DNA of 64,000 nucleotides from Kitasatospora sp. A2-31 (lineage in GTDB: Bacteria; Actinomycetota; Actinomycetes; Streptomycetales; Streptomycetaceae): contig NZ_JAKNTA010000013.1 in the NCBI RefSeq assembly GCF_022288725.1, positions 154,580-218,579 on the forward strand, in the 5' to 3' direction. Of the stretch, positions 43,680 to 51,176 are shown one piece after another. The translations under genes and the position numbers were made by a program. Within the stretch, counting starts at the first letter, position 1. Each line of letters begins with the position of its first letter. The notes beneath the pieces are model-generated. The model was not told the origin of the DNA, did no database searches, and saw only the letters and a program-made list of their open reading frames with translations.

Positions 43680-44927
43680 TCAGCCGCCCCGGGAGCCGGA
43701 CGGGCCGGCGCCGTGGTCGCCGTTCAGGAGCACCTCGCGGTGCTGCCACGCGAGCTGCAGCAGCGCGGCGCCCGCCGGCTGCATCGGCTCGCGGTCGGCG
43801 AGGCGCTCCACCTGCCCGGCCGTGAAGGGGATGCCCGCGGCGTGGCCGGTGCCGTCGTCGAGCCGGACGCGGTGCCCCTCGTCGTTGGTGGCGACCATCC
43901 GGGCGAAGACCTCGTCGAACAGGTCGGCGTCGAACACGGCGACGGTGAGCAGGTCGGTCACGAACGTGAGCGGGTCCACGCCAAGGCCGAGCCAGTACGT
44001 CCGCAGGGTCCCGGTCGCCCGGGCCGACGCCAGCGTCCGCTGGAACGGCCAGGCGTCGTAGTCGATCGGGGCGGTGTCGCTCCCGTAGTCCTCGCTGCCG
44101 CCGAGCAGTTCCTCGCCGAGCTCGCGGACGATCGCCCGCCAGAGGTCGAAGTCGTTGGCCTCGTTCCACGGCGCGTCGTGGGAGGGCTGGAACATGCCCA
44201 CCGGCATCACCTGGAACAGCCCGCCGCCGCTGGCGACCTTCGCCGGGTCGCGCCAGTGCAGGACGAACTCGGCGCCGCCCGTCCGCCGGTCGTGGCGGAC
44301 GGCCAGCGTGCTGACGGCGGCCAGGACCGGCCGCCGGGCGAGGTCGGTGGGATCGCCGACGGCGGCGCGGAACGGTGTGGCGCCCGCCCCCGGCCGCGAC
44401 CCGCCGGGTACGGACAGGGCTGCGGCCGCGTACTCGTGGGCCGCCGCCTCGCAGATGTCGACGACGTCGAAGTAGCGGCCGCGGCCGAACGTCAGCGTCG
44501 GAACGGGGGCGTCCTCCGCCACCTCCAGAAGCCGGTAGCAGCCCCGGTTCTCGAAGAGCCGGGGCCGGGCCAGGTCGCCGACGGCCTCCGCATAGGTCTC
44601 GTACGGGGTGCCGTCGGCCCGCCGGGGGAGGACGGCGGTCAGCTCGGGGCGGCGGCCGTCGATCGGAGTCGCCGGGGCCTGCTCCTGCCACCGCAGCCGG
44701 ACCCGGTCCAGGGGCACCGGCGCCGCGGGAATCCAGTGCCGGCGCGCCAGCAGCCTGCCGCCCGGGGCGAACTCGTGCGGGGCGTGCCCGGCCGCGGCCG
44801 ACCTGGTCAGCTCGAACCGGTTGCGGTTCAGGTGGTCGCGCACCTGCCGCCACCGGGCCCGGCTCGCCTCCGGAGCGACGGGTGGCTCCGGTGCGGTGGG
44901 CCGCTGCGGCGGGGGGCTGGTGGACAC
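43680..44927 (-). CDS. Hypothetical protein with a Nudix-like helix
   Basis: A 415-residue cytosolic protein I do not recognise by name. The N-terminal part has a helical segment ARWRQVRDHLNRNRFELTR that could be DNA- or protein-binding. The middle has FENRGCYRLLEV, LTFGRGRYFDVVDICEA and VLAAVSTLAVRHD. The segment DFDLWRAIVRELGEELLGG near 275 resembles the catalytic helix of Nudix hydrolases (REx2EE), but the spacing of the upstream Gly/Glu does not fit the full box. GTG 44927 follows GAGGAG. It is divergent from the flavoprotein gene at 45198 with a DevR-like box between, and convergent with osdR. Confidence 0.65.
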   Translation of the reverse strand: MSTSPPPQRPTAPEPPVAPEASRARWRQVRDHLNRNRFELTRSAAAGHAPHEFAPGGRLLARRHWIPAAPVPLDRVRLRWQEQAPATPIDGRRPELTAVLPRRADGTPYETYAEAVGDLARPRLFENRGCYRLLEVAEDAPVPTLTFGRGRYFDVVDICEAAAHEYAAAALSVPGGSRPGAGATPFRAAVGDPTDLARRPVLAAVSTLAVRHDRRTGGAEFVLHWRDPAKVASGGGLFQVMPVGMFQPSHDAPWNEANDFDLWRAIVRELGEELLGGSEDYGSDTAPIDYDAWPFQRTLASARATGTLRTYWLGLGVDPLTFVTDLLTVAVFDADLFDEVFARMVATNDEGHRVRLDDGTGHAAGIPFTAGQVERLADREPMQPAGAALLQLAWQHREVLLNGDHGAGPSGSRGG

Positions 44928-45146
44928 GGCGCTCCTCGGGATCGTGGCGGGCTGCCGCCGAACAGCGTACGAGCCGGACCGCGGTACGGCGCCGGGCACC
45001 CGGGCCTGCCTGTGCCGGGCGCCCGGGCCGGCTCCGATCCGGGCCGGGTGCGGGCTCACCGCCGGTCGGATCGTCCGCCGCCGGTCCGCGCCTGGCGGCC
45101 CTCCCGCCGGATCCGGCGCCGGCGGCCGCCGGGCGGGACCCTCGGC

Positions 45147-45160
45147 AGGACCATCGGCCC
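45147..45160. promoter_or_regulatory. DevR/OsdR-like box 4
   Basis: AGGAC-CATC-GGCCC, 5-4-5 dyad with one deviation from the consensus, 37 bp before the flavoprotein gene at 45198 and 220 bp from the divergent gene at 44927. Confidence 0.58.
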
Positions 45161-45197
45161 TCGTCGTCCCGGGGCCCGGCGGGCGACCATCGCTGGC

Positions 45198-45758
45198 ATG
45201 GATGCCGATCGTGAAGCGCAGTCCCCGCAGCAGGAGCCGCCCGGTCGGGCCCGACCGGGCGGCGCCCGCAGCCGGGAACTCGCCGCAGGCCCGGTCGTGG
45301 ACGTCGTCGCGGACCGCTCCCCGGACGTCGGTCCGGGCCCCGAGCTGGACGAGGCACGGGCGCTGGAGCTGTTGGCCGGCACGCCGGTCGGGCGGGTCGT
45401 CTACACCCTCGGCGCTCTGCCGGCGGTGCTGCCGGTGCCGTTCCGGGTCGACGAACACGGCGGTGTGCTGTTCGCGGTGGACGCCGGGTCGGAGCTGGTC
45501 CAGGCGGTGGACGGCGCGGTGACCGCCTTCGAGGCCGACGACGTGGACGACGGCGACGGCACCGGATGGTTCGTCACCGTCCTGGGTCGCGCCGAGGTGC
45601 GGCCGGTCGAGGTCGGCGGCGACGGGCTCCCGGGGCCGGACCCGGCGGTCGCTCGAACCGGCCCCGCGTGCGAGGACCGGCCACCGGCCCGGCGCGAGGT
45701 GCTGATCCGGATCGGCCCCGAGCTGGTCGTCGGCCGACGGCTGGCGGCCGGACCCTGA
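45198..45758 (+). CDS. Pyridoxamine 5'-phosphate oxidase-fold protein (2)
   Basis: A 186-residue split-barrel flavin-binding protein, paralogous to the one at 38926: ALELLAGTPVGRVVYTLGALPAVLPVPFRVDEHGGVLFAVDAGS followed by AVTAFEADDVDDGDGTGWFVTVLGRAEV mirrors the LLAG-P-GR-V-x-T and E-A-D...GW-x-V-x-V-x-G pattern. A polar, disordered tail of ~50 residues comes first. The cofactor (FMN or F420) and substrate are not known. ATG 45198 lies only 37 bp after box 4 and has no clear ribosome site, so a very short leader or leaderless mRNA is possible. The following 150 bp (45759-45908) are GCCGTGCC-type repeats with no gene. Confidence 0.85.
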   Translation: MDADREAQSPQQEPPGRARPGGARSRELAAGPVVDVVADRSPDVGPGPELDEARALELLAGTPVGRVVYTLGALPAVLPVPFRVDEHGGVLFAVDAGSELVQAVDGAVTAFEADDVDDGDGTGWFVTVLGRAEVRPVEVGGDGLPGPDPAVARTGPACEDRPPARREVLIRIGPELVVGRRLAAGP

Positions 45759-45908
45759 CCGGGGGCGGTGGCGGGCCCCCGCCGTGCGGCGTCCGGCCGT
45801 ACTGTGCCGTGCCGCGTCCCGCCGTGCCGCCTCCGGCCGCGCCGCGCCCTGCGGCGCCGCACGCCGTGACGTGCCGTGCCCCGCGCCTCCTGCCGTCGAC
45901 CGCCGCGC

Positions 45909-47831
45909 TCAGACCCCCAGGGGAGCCTCCCAGACCAGCCTCGTGCCGCCGCCCTCCGCCGGCTGCAGCTCGAAGCTGCCGCCGACCCGCTCGGCCCGCT
46001 CGGCGAGGTTGCGCAGCCCGCTGCGCCGCCCGCCGTCGGGCACCCCGACCCCGTCGTCCGCGACCGTCAGCGTCACCCGGCCGCCCAGCGCTCGCAGCAC
46101 GACCTCCACCCGGCTCGCCCGGGCGTGCCGGGCCGCGTTGCTGAGCGCCTCGCCGAGGACGGCCATGACGTGCTCGGCCAGCTCGTGCGGCACGTCCGTG
46201 TCGAGCAGGCCCTCCATGCTGAGCCGGGGCGGGAAGCCCAGCGTGGCCTGGGCCTCGCCGACCGTGCGGGTGGCGCGGGCGCGCAGGCCGCGGTCGGGCT
46301 CGCTGTGGGCGCGCAGACCGAAGATCGTCGATCGGATGATCTTGATCGTCTCGTCCAGGTCGGCGACCGCCCGGCTGACCCGGTCGGAGGCGCTGCGGCT
46401 CTCGATCAGCCGGCCCGCGCTCTGCAGCGTCATCCCGGTGGCGAAGAGCCGCTGGATGGCCAGGTCGTGCAGGTCCCGGGCGATCCGGTCGCGGTCCTCC
46501 AGCAGCGTCAACTGTTCCGCATCGCGCCGCCGTTCGGCCAGCTCCAGAGCGAGTGCGGCCTGGTCGGCGAAGCCCAGCAGCGGGCCCGTCTCCTCGGCCG
46601 TGAACGGCTCGCGCCCGCTCGCCCGGGCCAGGAGCAGGACACCGCGCCCGAACCCCGTCCCGGTGCCCAGCGGCACCGCCACCGCCGGCCCGAGGCCGGC
46701 GAAGCGGTTCGGCGGACCGGCCGGGAAGCGGGCGTCGCCGGCCAGCTCGTCGCTGGTCACCGGCGAGCCCGAGGCGTACGCGGCCCCGGAGAGGGTGCCG
46801 TCCACCGGCACCGTCACCCCGATCCGGCCGCTCGGGTCGGCGCCCATCGCCACCTCCACGGTGAGCTCGGCCGCCCGCTCATCCGGCCCGGCCAGCGCCA
46901 CCGAGACGTCCGCCAGCTCGGCCCCCGCGATCTCCCGGGCACGGCGGGCGATCAGCTCCACCACCTCCAGGCGGGGCGCGCCCGAGAGCAGGCTGCGGGT
47001 GATCTCGGCACTGGCCTGCAGCCAGCGCTGTCGCCGCTGCGCCTCCTCGTAGAGCCGGGCGTTGTCGATGGCGACCCCGGCCGCGACCGCGAGGGTGGCG
47101 ATCACCGCCTCGTCGTCGGCGTCGAAGTCCAGACCGCCGCGCTTGTCGGTGAGGTAGAGGTTGCCGAACACCTCGCCGCGCACCCGCACCGGCACCCCGA
47201 GGAAGGTGTGCATCGGCGGGTGGTTCGGCGGGAAGCCGACGGAGGCCGGGTGCTCGGAGAGCACCGGGCAGCGCAGCGGTTGCGGGTTGCGGATCAGCTC
47301 GCCGAGGATGCCGCGCCCGGCCGGCAGCGGCCCGATCGCCTCGATCTCCTCCCCGGTCAGACCGACCGTCAGGAACTGCGAGAGGGTGTGCCCGTCCGGC
47401 CCGATCACGCCGAGCGCGCCGTAGCGGGCGTCGACCAGGTCGGCGGCGGCCTCGACGATCCGGTGCAGGGCCTGCGAGAGGTCCAGCTCGCGGCCGACCG
47501 CCAGCACCGCCTCCAGCAGGCTGTGCACCCGGTCGCGGGTGCCGCGGGCCGCGTCGATCCGCCACTGGAGCTCCTCCAGCAGCTCGTCCAGGCGCAGCTG
47601 CGGCATCCGGGCGGGAGCGCCGTTGCGGGCGACCGGCCCGTCGGGGCCCTGGTGCCCTCCCGCAGTGCCGCCACCCCCTGCGCCCGCCCCCGGGCGGGCT
47701 GCCGCCGGGCCGTCCGCCCCGGCGCCCGCCGGGCAGGCCGTCGTGTTGCCCGCAGGCTCGCCCGCAGGGCAGGCGGGCCCGACGTTCGCCGAATCGCCGG
47801 TGCCCGCCCGCGTACCGTTCGCGCCGCCCAC
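45909..47831 (-). CDS. osdK: DevS/OsdK-type two-GAF oxygen-sensing histidine kinase
   Basis: A 640-residue soluble sensor kinase. A Gly/Ala-rich N-terminus (1-75) precedes GAF-A (~105-245), GAF-B (~260-430), a HisKA_3 dimerisation segment with phospho-acceptor His455 (DRDRIARDLHDLAIQRLF) and a HATPase domain (~540-640; LGEALSNAARHARAS, VADDGVGVPDGG, GLRNLAERAE). GAF-A contains NHPPMHTFLGVPVRVRGE and YLTDKRGG; His204 of HPPM sits where mycobacterial DevS/DosS has its heme-ligand His, so heme-based O2/NO/CO sensing is expected. GTG 47831 follows a near-perfect GAGGAGG; the frame upstream to 48224 is non-coding. Partner: the regulator at 42920. Confidence 0.91.
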   Translation of the reverse strand: MGGANGTRAGTGDSANVGPACPAGEPAGNTTACPAGAGADGPAAARPGAGAGGGGTAGGHQGPDGPVARNGAPARMPQLRLDELLEELQWRIDAARGTRDRVHSLLEAVLAVGRELDLSQALHRIVEAAADLVDARYGALGVIGPDGHTLSQFLTVGLTGEEIEAIGPLPAGRGILGELIRNPQPLRCPVLSEHPASVGFPPNHPPMHTFLGVPVRVRGEVFGNLYLTDKRGGLDFDADDEAVIATLAVAAGVAIDNARLYEEAQRRQRWLQASAEITRSLLSGAPRLEVVELIARRAREIAGAELADVSVALAGPDERAAELTVEVAMGADPSGRIGVTVPVDGTLSGAAYASGSPVTSDELAGDARFPAGPPNRFAGLGPAVAVPLGTGTGFGRGVLLLARASGREPFTAEETGPLLGFADQAALALELAERRRDAEQLTLLEDRDRIARDLHDLAIQRLFATGMTLQSAGRLIESRSASDRVSRAVADLDETIKIIRSTIFGLRAHSEPDRGLRARATRTVGEAQATLGFPPRLSMEGLLDTDVPHELAEHVMAVLGEALSNAARHARASRVEVVLRALGGRVTLTVADDGVGVPDGGRRSGLRNLAERAERVGGSFELQPAEGGGTRLVWEAPLGV

Positions 47832-48145
47832 CGGCGTCCTCCTCGTGGGTCTGTCCGTCTGGTCGCTGTGTCCGCTGGATCCGCACGCGCGCGAACCCCC
47901 CCCCGGGTCACCCGACCAGGAGGATTGTCGGAATTCACGGTAGTGCCCGGGGAGGGCCCTCCGAAACGCCGGGGTCGGGGCGAACTGTGCCGTGGCGCGT
48001 CCGGCGGGTGGGACCAATGGCCCGGCGGCGCGGGCCGTGCGGCTCTGTGCGCGGGCGCGCGCGGCGGGGAGGGTGGGGTCATCGGACGGCGCGTCAGGAT
48101 GCGTGCCGGCCGCCGAGCGCCCGCCCGCAGCGGAAGGAACCTCCC
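47832..48145. promoter_or_regulatory. Divergent promoter region of sensor kinase and stress protein
   Basis: No gene in these 314 bases. They contain DevR-like box 5 (48010-48023) and the dyad GGAGGGCCCTCC at 47951-47962. Both the kinase (minus) and the universal stress protein (plus) are read outward from it. Confidence 0.5.
48010..48023. promoter_or_regulatory. DevR/OsdR-like box 5
   Basis: GGGAC-CAAT-GGCCC, 5-4-5 dyad, the copy closest to the mycobacterial GGGAC half-site. It is 122 bp before the universal stress protein gene and 178 bp from the kinase start. Confidence 0.65.
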
Positions 48146-49015
48146 ATGACCCCACCTGTTCTGGTCGGAGTCGACGGCTCGCCCGAGAGCACCGCCGCCG
48201 CCCACTGGGCAGCCGAGGAGGCACTGCGCCGCGGTGCCCCGCTGCGCGTGGTGCACGTCTGGCCCTGGCTGACCGACGGCCGGTCGGCCTTCGCCGACGC
48301 CGGCTCGCTGCCCGCAGGTGCCCAGCGGATGCTCGCCGAGATCGCCGACACCCTCCGGGCCGGCCACCCAGGCGTGGACGTGCACACCGACGTGGTGCTC
48401 GACGCCGCGGTGGACGGCCTGGTGGCCGCGGCCGAGGATGCCGGCCTGCTGGTCCTCGGCTCGCGGGGCCTCGGCGGCTTCACCGGCCTGCTGCTCGGCT
48501 CGGTGAGCCGGGCGACCGTCGCGCGCAGTTCGGCCCCGGCGGTCGTGGTCCGGTCGGCCGAGGCGCAGGCCGGGGTGGTGATGGGCGCCGTCCCGGAGGT
48601 TCTGGTCGCGGTCGACGTCCAGGCACCGAACGAGGCCGTGCTCGCCTTCGCCTTCGAGGAGGCGGAGCTGCGCGGTGCCCGGGTCCGCGCCGTCCACGGC
48701 TGGGACCTGCCACCGGCGTTCGCGACCGTGGGCTTCGTCCCGGCGCCGGCCGAGATCGCGGAGCTGCAGGGGCTTGAGGCCAAGGCGCTCGCGGAGGCGC
48801 TGGCGGGCTGGCGCGAGCGGTACCCCGGGACGGAGGTGGTCGAGGAGGTCCGGCTCGGCCCGGCCCGCGCGGTGGTCGAGGCCTCGGCGACGGCCGAGCT
48901 GGTGGTGCTCGGGCGGCGGCGGCGCCCGCACGACTTCGGCCCGCGGCTGGGCCGGGTGGCGCACGCGGTGCTCCACCACGCGCAGGCACCGGTGGCGGTC
49001 GTGCCGCACGACTGA
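48146..49015 (+). CDS. Universal stress protein, tandem UspA domains
   Basis: A 289-residue cytosolic protein of two UspA domains (~4-137 and ~151-289), like the DosR-regulated Rv2623 class. Domain 1 opens VLVGVDGSPESTAAAHWAAEEA and has the full ATP-binding loop GSRGLGGFTGLLLGSVSRA (G-x2-G-x9-G-S). Domain 2 opens VLVAVDVQAPNEAVLAFAFEEA; its loop is GRRRRPHDFGPRLGRVAHAV, in which the G-x2-G start is lost, so it likely does not bind ATP in the standard way. ATG 48146 follows GGAAGGA. Regulated probably by box 5. Role: metabolic slow-down or stress survival in low oxygen, by analogy. Confidence 0.92.
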   Translation: MTPPVLVGVDGSPESTAAAHWAAEEALRRGAPLRVVHVWPWLTDGRSAFADAGSLPAGAQRMLAEIADTLRAGHPGVDVHTDVVLDAAVDGLVAAAEDAGLLVLGSRGLGGFTGLLLGSVSRATVARSSAPAVVVRSAEAQAGVVMGAVPEVLVAVDVQAPNEAVLAFAFEEAELRGARVRAVHGWDLPPAFATVGFVPAPAEIAELQGLEAKALAEALAGWRERYPGTEVVEEVRLGPARAVVEASATAELVVLGRRRRPHDFGPRLGRVAHAVLHHAQAPVAVVPHD

Positions 49016-49381
49016 CGGCAGCGGCTTGCGGCGGGCGGCTCGGGGCGGCCGGTGGTCGGCCGGTGGTCGACTGGTGGTGGAGGCGGGTGGGCGGTCGGCC
49101 CGGTGGGCGCCGGAACCCGGGCCGTTCGACCCTGCCGTCCGGTCGCCCCCGGGGGCACCCTCGGGAGTACCGGGGCCGCCGCCCGCGGCACCGCCCCCGT
49201 CCGGCGCACGCGGAACGCCGGGCAACCGGTCGAACGGGCTTCCTCCGGCGTTCCCCGCCCCGACCGGCCCGACCGGCCCGACCGGCCCGAGCAGATCGGC
49301 CAGACGGCCCGAGCAGGCCGAACCGGCCCGACCGTCCGAGCAGAGGCCGGAGGAAGGGCCAGAGGCAAGGAGAGGATCACC
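49016..49381. promoter_or_regulatory. Upstream region of the nitroreductase gene
   Basis: This 366-bp gap has no gene. It contains DevR-like box 6 (49119-49132), three tandem copies of the 9-mer CGACCGGCC at 49261-49287, and several further GACCGGCCC/CGAGCAG variants up to 49345. The ribosome site AAGGAGAGG is at about 49367-49375. Confidence 0.5.
49119..49132. promoter_or_regulatory. DevR/OsdR-like box 6
   Basis: GGGCC-GTTC-GACCC, 5-4-5 dyad, 250 bp before the nitroreductase start. The distance is longer than for the other boxes, so a long leader must be assumed. Confidence 0.55.
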
Positions 49382-50389
49382 ATGACCGAGCCCACCCTCA
49401 CCCCGGCCGACCTGCGGCTTCTCGCGGCCGCCGGCGGCGCGGCGCCGTCCCTGCACAACAGCCAGCCCTGGCGGTTCCGCCCGACCGAGGACGGGCGCGG
49501 CATCGAAGTGCTCGCCGACCCCGCCCGTGCCGTACCGCTCGCCGACCCCACCGGCACCGCGCTGCACATCGCGGCCGGCGCGGCCCTGTTCAACCTGCGG
49601 GTGGCCGCCCTCGGGCTCGGCCGGGAGCCGGTCGCCCAGTTGCTCCCGGACCCGGACGCCCCGGGACTGCTCGCCCGGCTCGACCTCTCGGCCGCCGCCC
49701 GCGACGCCGAACCGTTCGGCCGGGACCTCCGCCCGGCGATCACCCGACGTCACTCCAGCCGCGAGCCGTTCACCAACCGCGACGTGCCGGAGGCGGTGCT
49801 CGGCGAACTCGCCGCCGCCGCCGAGGCCGAGGGTGCGGTGCTCGCCTCGCTGGAGGAGGGCGGCGTCCGGCGGGTGCTCGCGCTCACCGCCGAGGCCGTG
49901 GAGCGGACGTCCCAGGACCCGGACCGGCAGGCCGAGGCCCGCGCCTGGCTCCGGTCCGACGACGCGGTGGGCGAGGCCGTCGACGGCATCCCGTTCGCGG
50001 CCCTCGGCTCCCGGGACCGTGACGCCCGCCTCCCGATGCGCGAGTTCGCCGGCCGCCCGCCGTACCGGGACGCGCCCGCGCGGCCGGCCGAGCGGTTCGA
50101 GGCCCTGCCCCAGCTCTGCACGCTCGTCACCCGCACCGACCGCCCCGTGGACTGGCTGCGCACGGGGCAGGCGCTGGAGCGCGTCTGGCTCCTGGCGACC
50201 GTCCACGGCGTGCGCCTGACGGTCTGGCACCAGCCCCTGGAGTGGCCCGACACCCGTTGGGGCCTGCGCGATCCGGCCGACGGCCCGGGCTACGTCCAGC
50301 TGGTGCTCCGGATCGGTTACGGCCCGCCGGGGAGCGCGACGCCGCGCCGCCCGGTCGAGGAGACGCTCGACGCGTCCCTCGCGCGCTGA
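49382..50389 (+). CDS. Acg-family nitroreductase-like flavoprotein
   Basis: A 335-residue protein of the Acg/Rv3131 branch of the nitroreductase family: two half-domains related to FMN nitroreductases, with roles in dormancy-linked redox stress in mycobacteria. Family marks are LLAAAGGAAPSLHNSQPWRF at the N-terminus (the SxHNxQPW FMN-site motif), AITRRHSSREPFTNRDV, and the end QALERVWLLATVHGVRLTVWHQPLE, with LRIGYG near the C-terminus. ATG 49382 follows AAGGAGAGG. It lies in the DevR-type island, and rv3131-like genes are classical DosR targets. Catalytic activity is uncertain: some Acg proteins bind but hardly reduce. Confidence 0.9.
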   Translation: MTEPTLTPADLRLLAAAGGAAPSLHNSQPWRFRPTEDGRGIEVLADPARAVPLADPTGTALHIAAGAALFNLRVAALGLGREPVAQLLPDPDAPGLLARLDLSAAARDAEPFGRDLRPAITRRHSSREPFTNRDVPEAVLGELAAAAEAEGAVLASLEEGGVRRVLALTAEAVERTSQDPDRQAEARAWLRSDDAVGEAVDGIPFAALGSRDRDARLPMREFAGRPPYRDAPARPAERFEALPQLCTLVTRTDRPVDWLRTGQALERVWLLATVHGVRLTVWHQPLEWPDTRWGLRDPADGPGYVQLVLRIGYGPPGSATPRRPVEETLDASLAR

Positions 50390-50492
50390 GCCGGTCGCGC
50401 TGCAAGGTGCCGTGTCGCACCGCGGGGCACCGCGGTGCACTGGCGGGGCACCCCGGGGCGCTGCGGCCCGGAAGCTGCGCGGGACGCGGGTC

Positions 50493-50529
50493 CGGAGTGG
50501 GAAGTCGGCAGGTCCGACTTCCCACTCCG
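50493..50529. terminator. Strong bidirectional terminator
   Basis: A perfect 16-bp stem (CGGAGTGGGAAGTCGG and complement) with loop CAGGT stands between the nitroreductase (ends 50389) and the convergent copper operon (ends 50586). Confidence 0.88.
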
Positions 50530-50585
50530 CCCGTCAACCCGCGTCGGCCGTCGCCGGAGGGCACGGTGCGCGGCCCGCCACCTGG

Positions 50586-51176
50586 TCAGCCGGTGCGCCG
50601 GCCGCCCGGGGGGACCACCTGGGCCCGCACGGTGAGGTCCGGACTGTGCCGGAAGCGGAGCGTGAACCCCACCCACTGGCCCGCCCGCAGCGGCGGCGGG
50701 CCGGCGATCATCAGGTCGGCGTCCTCGGGCGACATCGCCAGCTCGCCGTGCGCCGGCACCGGCAGTCCCGCGACCGGCTCCCACCGGCCGGACGCCCCCT
50801 GGTGGAGGTGCCGCTTCAGGGTGACGCGGCCGCCGAGCTCCCAGTCGGCGCCGATGAGTTCGTCGGGTACGTCCCCGGGGTTGCGGACCGTGAAGAACGC
50901 CGTCGCCGCCGAGGTCGCCGTCGACCCGCCGGAAGTGGGCAGCAGCACCCAGCCGGGCCCGGCCTCCACCGGGCGCTGCCGCCCGGCCCCGCCGACCGCC
51001 GTCCAGCCGGAGAGCAGGGCCAGGGCCAGCACGGCCGCCGCCACCGGCGGCCCGACCGCCTTCACCCGCTCCACCGCCGGCCCGACCGCCTTCACCCGCT
51101 CCACCGGCGGCCCGACCGCCTTCACCCGCTCCACCGGCGGCCCGGACCGTCCTGCCCGACCCGTCTGCGTCCTCAC
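50586..51176 (-). CDS. PCu(A)C-like periplasm-side copper chaperone, degenerate site
   Basis: A 196-residue exported protein of the PCu(A)C family, which carries Cu(I) to the CuA centre of cytochrome oxidase. A basic n-region made of three 10-residue repeats (PPVERVKAVG) leads into a hydrophobic signal helix (VAAAVLALALLSGWTAVGG). The cupredoxin-like domain runs from AATAFFTVRNPGDVPDEL to the end. The usual ligand set H(M)x10Mx21HxM is only partly kept: KRHLHQ, then W in place of the first Met (GRWEPVAGLPVP), and ADLMIAG where HxM is expected, so the His is lost. GTG 51176 overlaps the ATPase stop (GTGA), so translation is coupled. Confidence 0.78.
   Translation of the reverse strand: MRTQTGRAGRSGPPVERVKAVGPPVERVKAVGPAVERVKAVGPPVAAAVLALALLSGWTAVGGAGRQRPVEAGPGWVLLPTSGGSTATSAATAFFTVRNPGDVPDELIGADWELGGRVTLKRHLHQGASGRWEPVAGLPVPAHGELAMSPEDADLMIAGPPPLRAGQWVGFTLRFRHSPDLTVRAQVVPPGGRRTG
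51041..51146. repeat. 30-bp in-frame tandem repeat, 3.5 copies
   Basis: Units of 30 bp start at 51041, 51071 and 51101, with 16 bp of a fourth at 51131. One base differs in the second unit. They encode VERVKAVGPP repeats before the signal helix of the copper chaperone. Being a multiple of 3, copy-number change keeps the frame. Confidence 0.92.
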
